From: an uncultured Alphaproteobacteria bacterium
GTDB taxonomy: Bacteria; Pseudomonadota; Alphaproteobacteria; GCA-2731375
DNA length: 64,000 bases
Direction of reading: 5' to 3'
Assembly (NCBI GenBank): GCA_951812805.1
Contig: CATOSZ010000001.1
Span: 930,001 to 994,000, forward strand
A program made the translations under genes and the position numbers. Below, piece after piece: positions 63,398 through 64,000 of the stretch. How positions within the stretch are numbered: the first letter of the stretch is position 1; each line of letters opens with the position of its first letter. Below the pieces are notes generated by a model. It made no database searches. It had not been told where the DNA came from and worked only from the letters and a program-made list of their open reading frames with translations.

Positions 63398-64000
63398 ATG
63401 GACGTTGAATTTGTATTTCCGGAAACGGATTCACTGCATCGCGTCTATCTGACCTGGACGCCGGTGGAAGCTACTGCAAAGGTGGTAAACGTACCGGCCG
63501 GCACGGGCTCGGTAAACGTGCTTTTACAAAACGGTGGCCTGGCGACTGGTGGTCGAGTCTCTTTGGATAGTTTGCGGTCGAGCAGCGGTGCAAGCAGTCT
63601 AGCGCTGACGCTTCCCGCGAACGGCGATCCCGTCTCGTTCTGGATCGCCGGCGAGTTTGGCCAACCGAGTGTTGCGTTAGACGACGCGGCAGTCCAGGCC
63701 ATTGATGCAGCCTCGGGGGTAACTCTTGGCAGCAAGAATCTTACAGTCCGAATCAGAAAGAACGCCATAACCCTGACCGCGGCGGAACGGGATCGCTTCC
63801 TTTCCGCATTCGGCACGTTGAATGGCGCCGACGCCGGTCGTTTTACACAGTTTCGGGACATGCACACGTCGCGAACGAGCGGTGAGGCGCATGGCGATGC
63901 GGGATTCCTACCCTGGCACCGTACCTACTTGCTGGACTTGGAACGCGAACTGCAAGCGATCGATCCGAGCGTCTCTTTGCCGTATTGGCGGTTTGACCGG
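63398..64000 (+). CDS. tyrosinase-family copper protein, 5' part (runs off window)
   Basis: An open frame of 201 codons to the window edge. The N-terminal 125 or so residues form a beta-rich region (DVEFVFPETDSLHRVYLTWT, GLATGGRVSLDSLRSSSGAS). The CuA site of tyrosinases begins after that: FTQFRDMHTSRTSGEAHGDA, GFLPWHRTYLLDLERELQAI and SLPYWRFDR. Tyrosinase-family proteins oxidise phenols or catechols or bind oxygen. GGAGG lies 8 bp before the ATG. The N-terminal domain before CuA is longer than usual. Codon use is less GC-biased than in the neighbours. The copper-B site is outside the window. Confidence 0.85.
   Translation, partial: MDVEFVFPETDSLHRVYLTWTPVEATAKVVNVPAGTGSVNVLLQNGGLATGGRVSLDSLRSSSGASSLALTLPANGDPVSFWIAGEFGQPSVALDDAAVQAIDAASGVTLGSKNLTVRIRKNAITLTAAERDRFLSAFGTLNGADAGRFTQFRDMHTSRTSGEAHGDAGFLPWHRTYLLDLERELQAIDPSVSLPYWRFDR

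Noticed and set aside
1-64000. tRNA, rRNA or CRISPR arrays
   Set aside because: No cloverleaf, rRNA-like block or regularly spaced repeat series was recognised by eye on either strand.

Overview
The window looks like the chromosome of a GC-rich alphaproteobacterium, probably Rhodospirillales-like. This is inferred from the gene content and from a ProRS of about 440 residues without the large editing insertion. Other pointers are the single LolC/E-type permease followed by lolD, the aroQ-accB-accC block and strong GC bias at third positions. No rRNA, tRNA or CRISPR array was seen.

Layout. 1-1.7 kb: mobile debris (IS66-like transposase N-terminus, IS1182 fragment) around a small membrane protein. 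2.2-12.2 kb: housekeeping block with a secreted SNase-like protein, folE, an ISAs1 copy with a perfect 10-bp target duplication, proS, a Lol lipoprotein-export permease and ATPase, a small membrane protein and dnaE. 12.2-13.7 kb: gene-poor stretch with two inverted repeats, then a HigBA toxin-antitoxin pair with a palindromic operator over its promoter. 13.7-20.6 kb: two luciferase-like flavin monooxygenases, a secreted HbpS/GlcG-like protein, a STAS-like protein, an M3 peptidase and a DUF2161 nuclease-like protein. 20.5-25.9 kb: a GatC/AtzG-like small protein and its amidase. The amidase is broken by a second ISAs1 copy, which is itself broken by an IS21-family element; both target duplications are still readable. 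25.9-29.1 kb: epoxide-hydrolase-like, phytanoyl-CoA dioxygenase-like and amidohydrolase genes.

29.2-34.9 kb: a decayed IS cluster (a different IS21-type istAB, an internally deleted IS256-like remnant, an orphan IS21-type end). It lies between a chemoreceptor missing its N-terminus and an HpaB-type hydroxylase missing its C-terminus, the pattern expected of an IS-mediated deletion. 35-43 kb: two GNATs, PhzF, a divergent MocR regulator, a methyltransferase, a second SNase-like protein with a Pro/Ala-rich linker, a lipoprotein, a beta-hydroxyacid dehydrogenase and an enolase-superfamily enzyme. 43-44.6 kb: an intact IS1182 element. 44.6-51 kb: EamA exporter, opine-dehydrogenase-like enzyme, dimethylglycine/sarcosine dehydrogenase and a non-pyrrolysine MttB homologue, suggesting methylated-amine catabolism.

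51.1-57.5 kb: a LivK-like periplasmic binding protein, split by a second, equal-length copy of the IS21 element, next to a membrane class III nucleotide cyclase. This looks like a periplasmic-ligand-to-cAMP sensor. 57.5-64 kb: a SprA-related putative metalloprotease, a fused ThiS-ThiG protein, aroQ, accB, accC, a TIM-barrel protein and the start of a tyrosinase-family copper protein that runs off the window.

The main theme is recent IS activity. The ISAs1 and IS21 copies encode identical proteins within each family, and three interrupted reading frames (amidase, ISAs1 transposase, binding protein) can be rebuilt exactly by removing the element and one target duplication.
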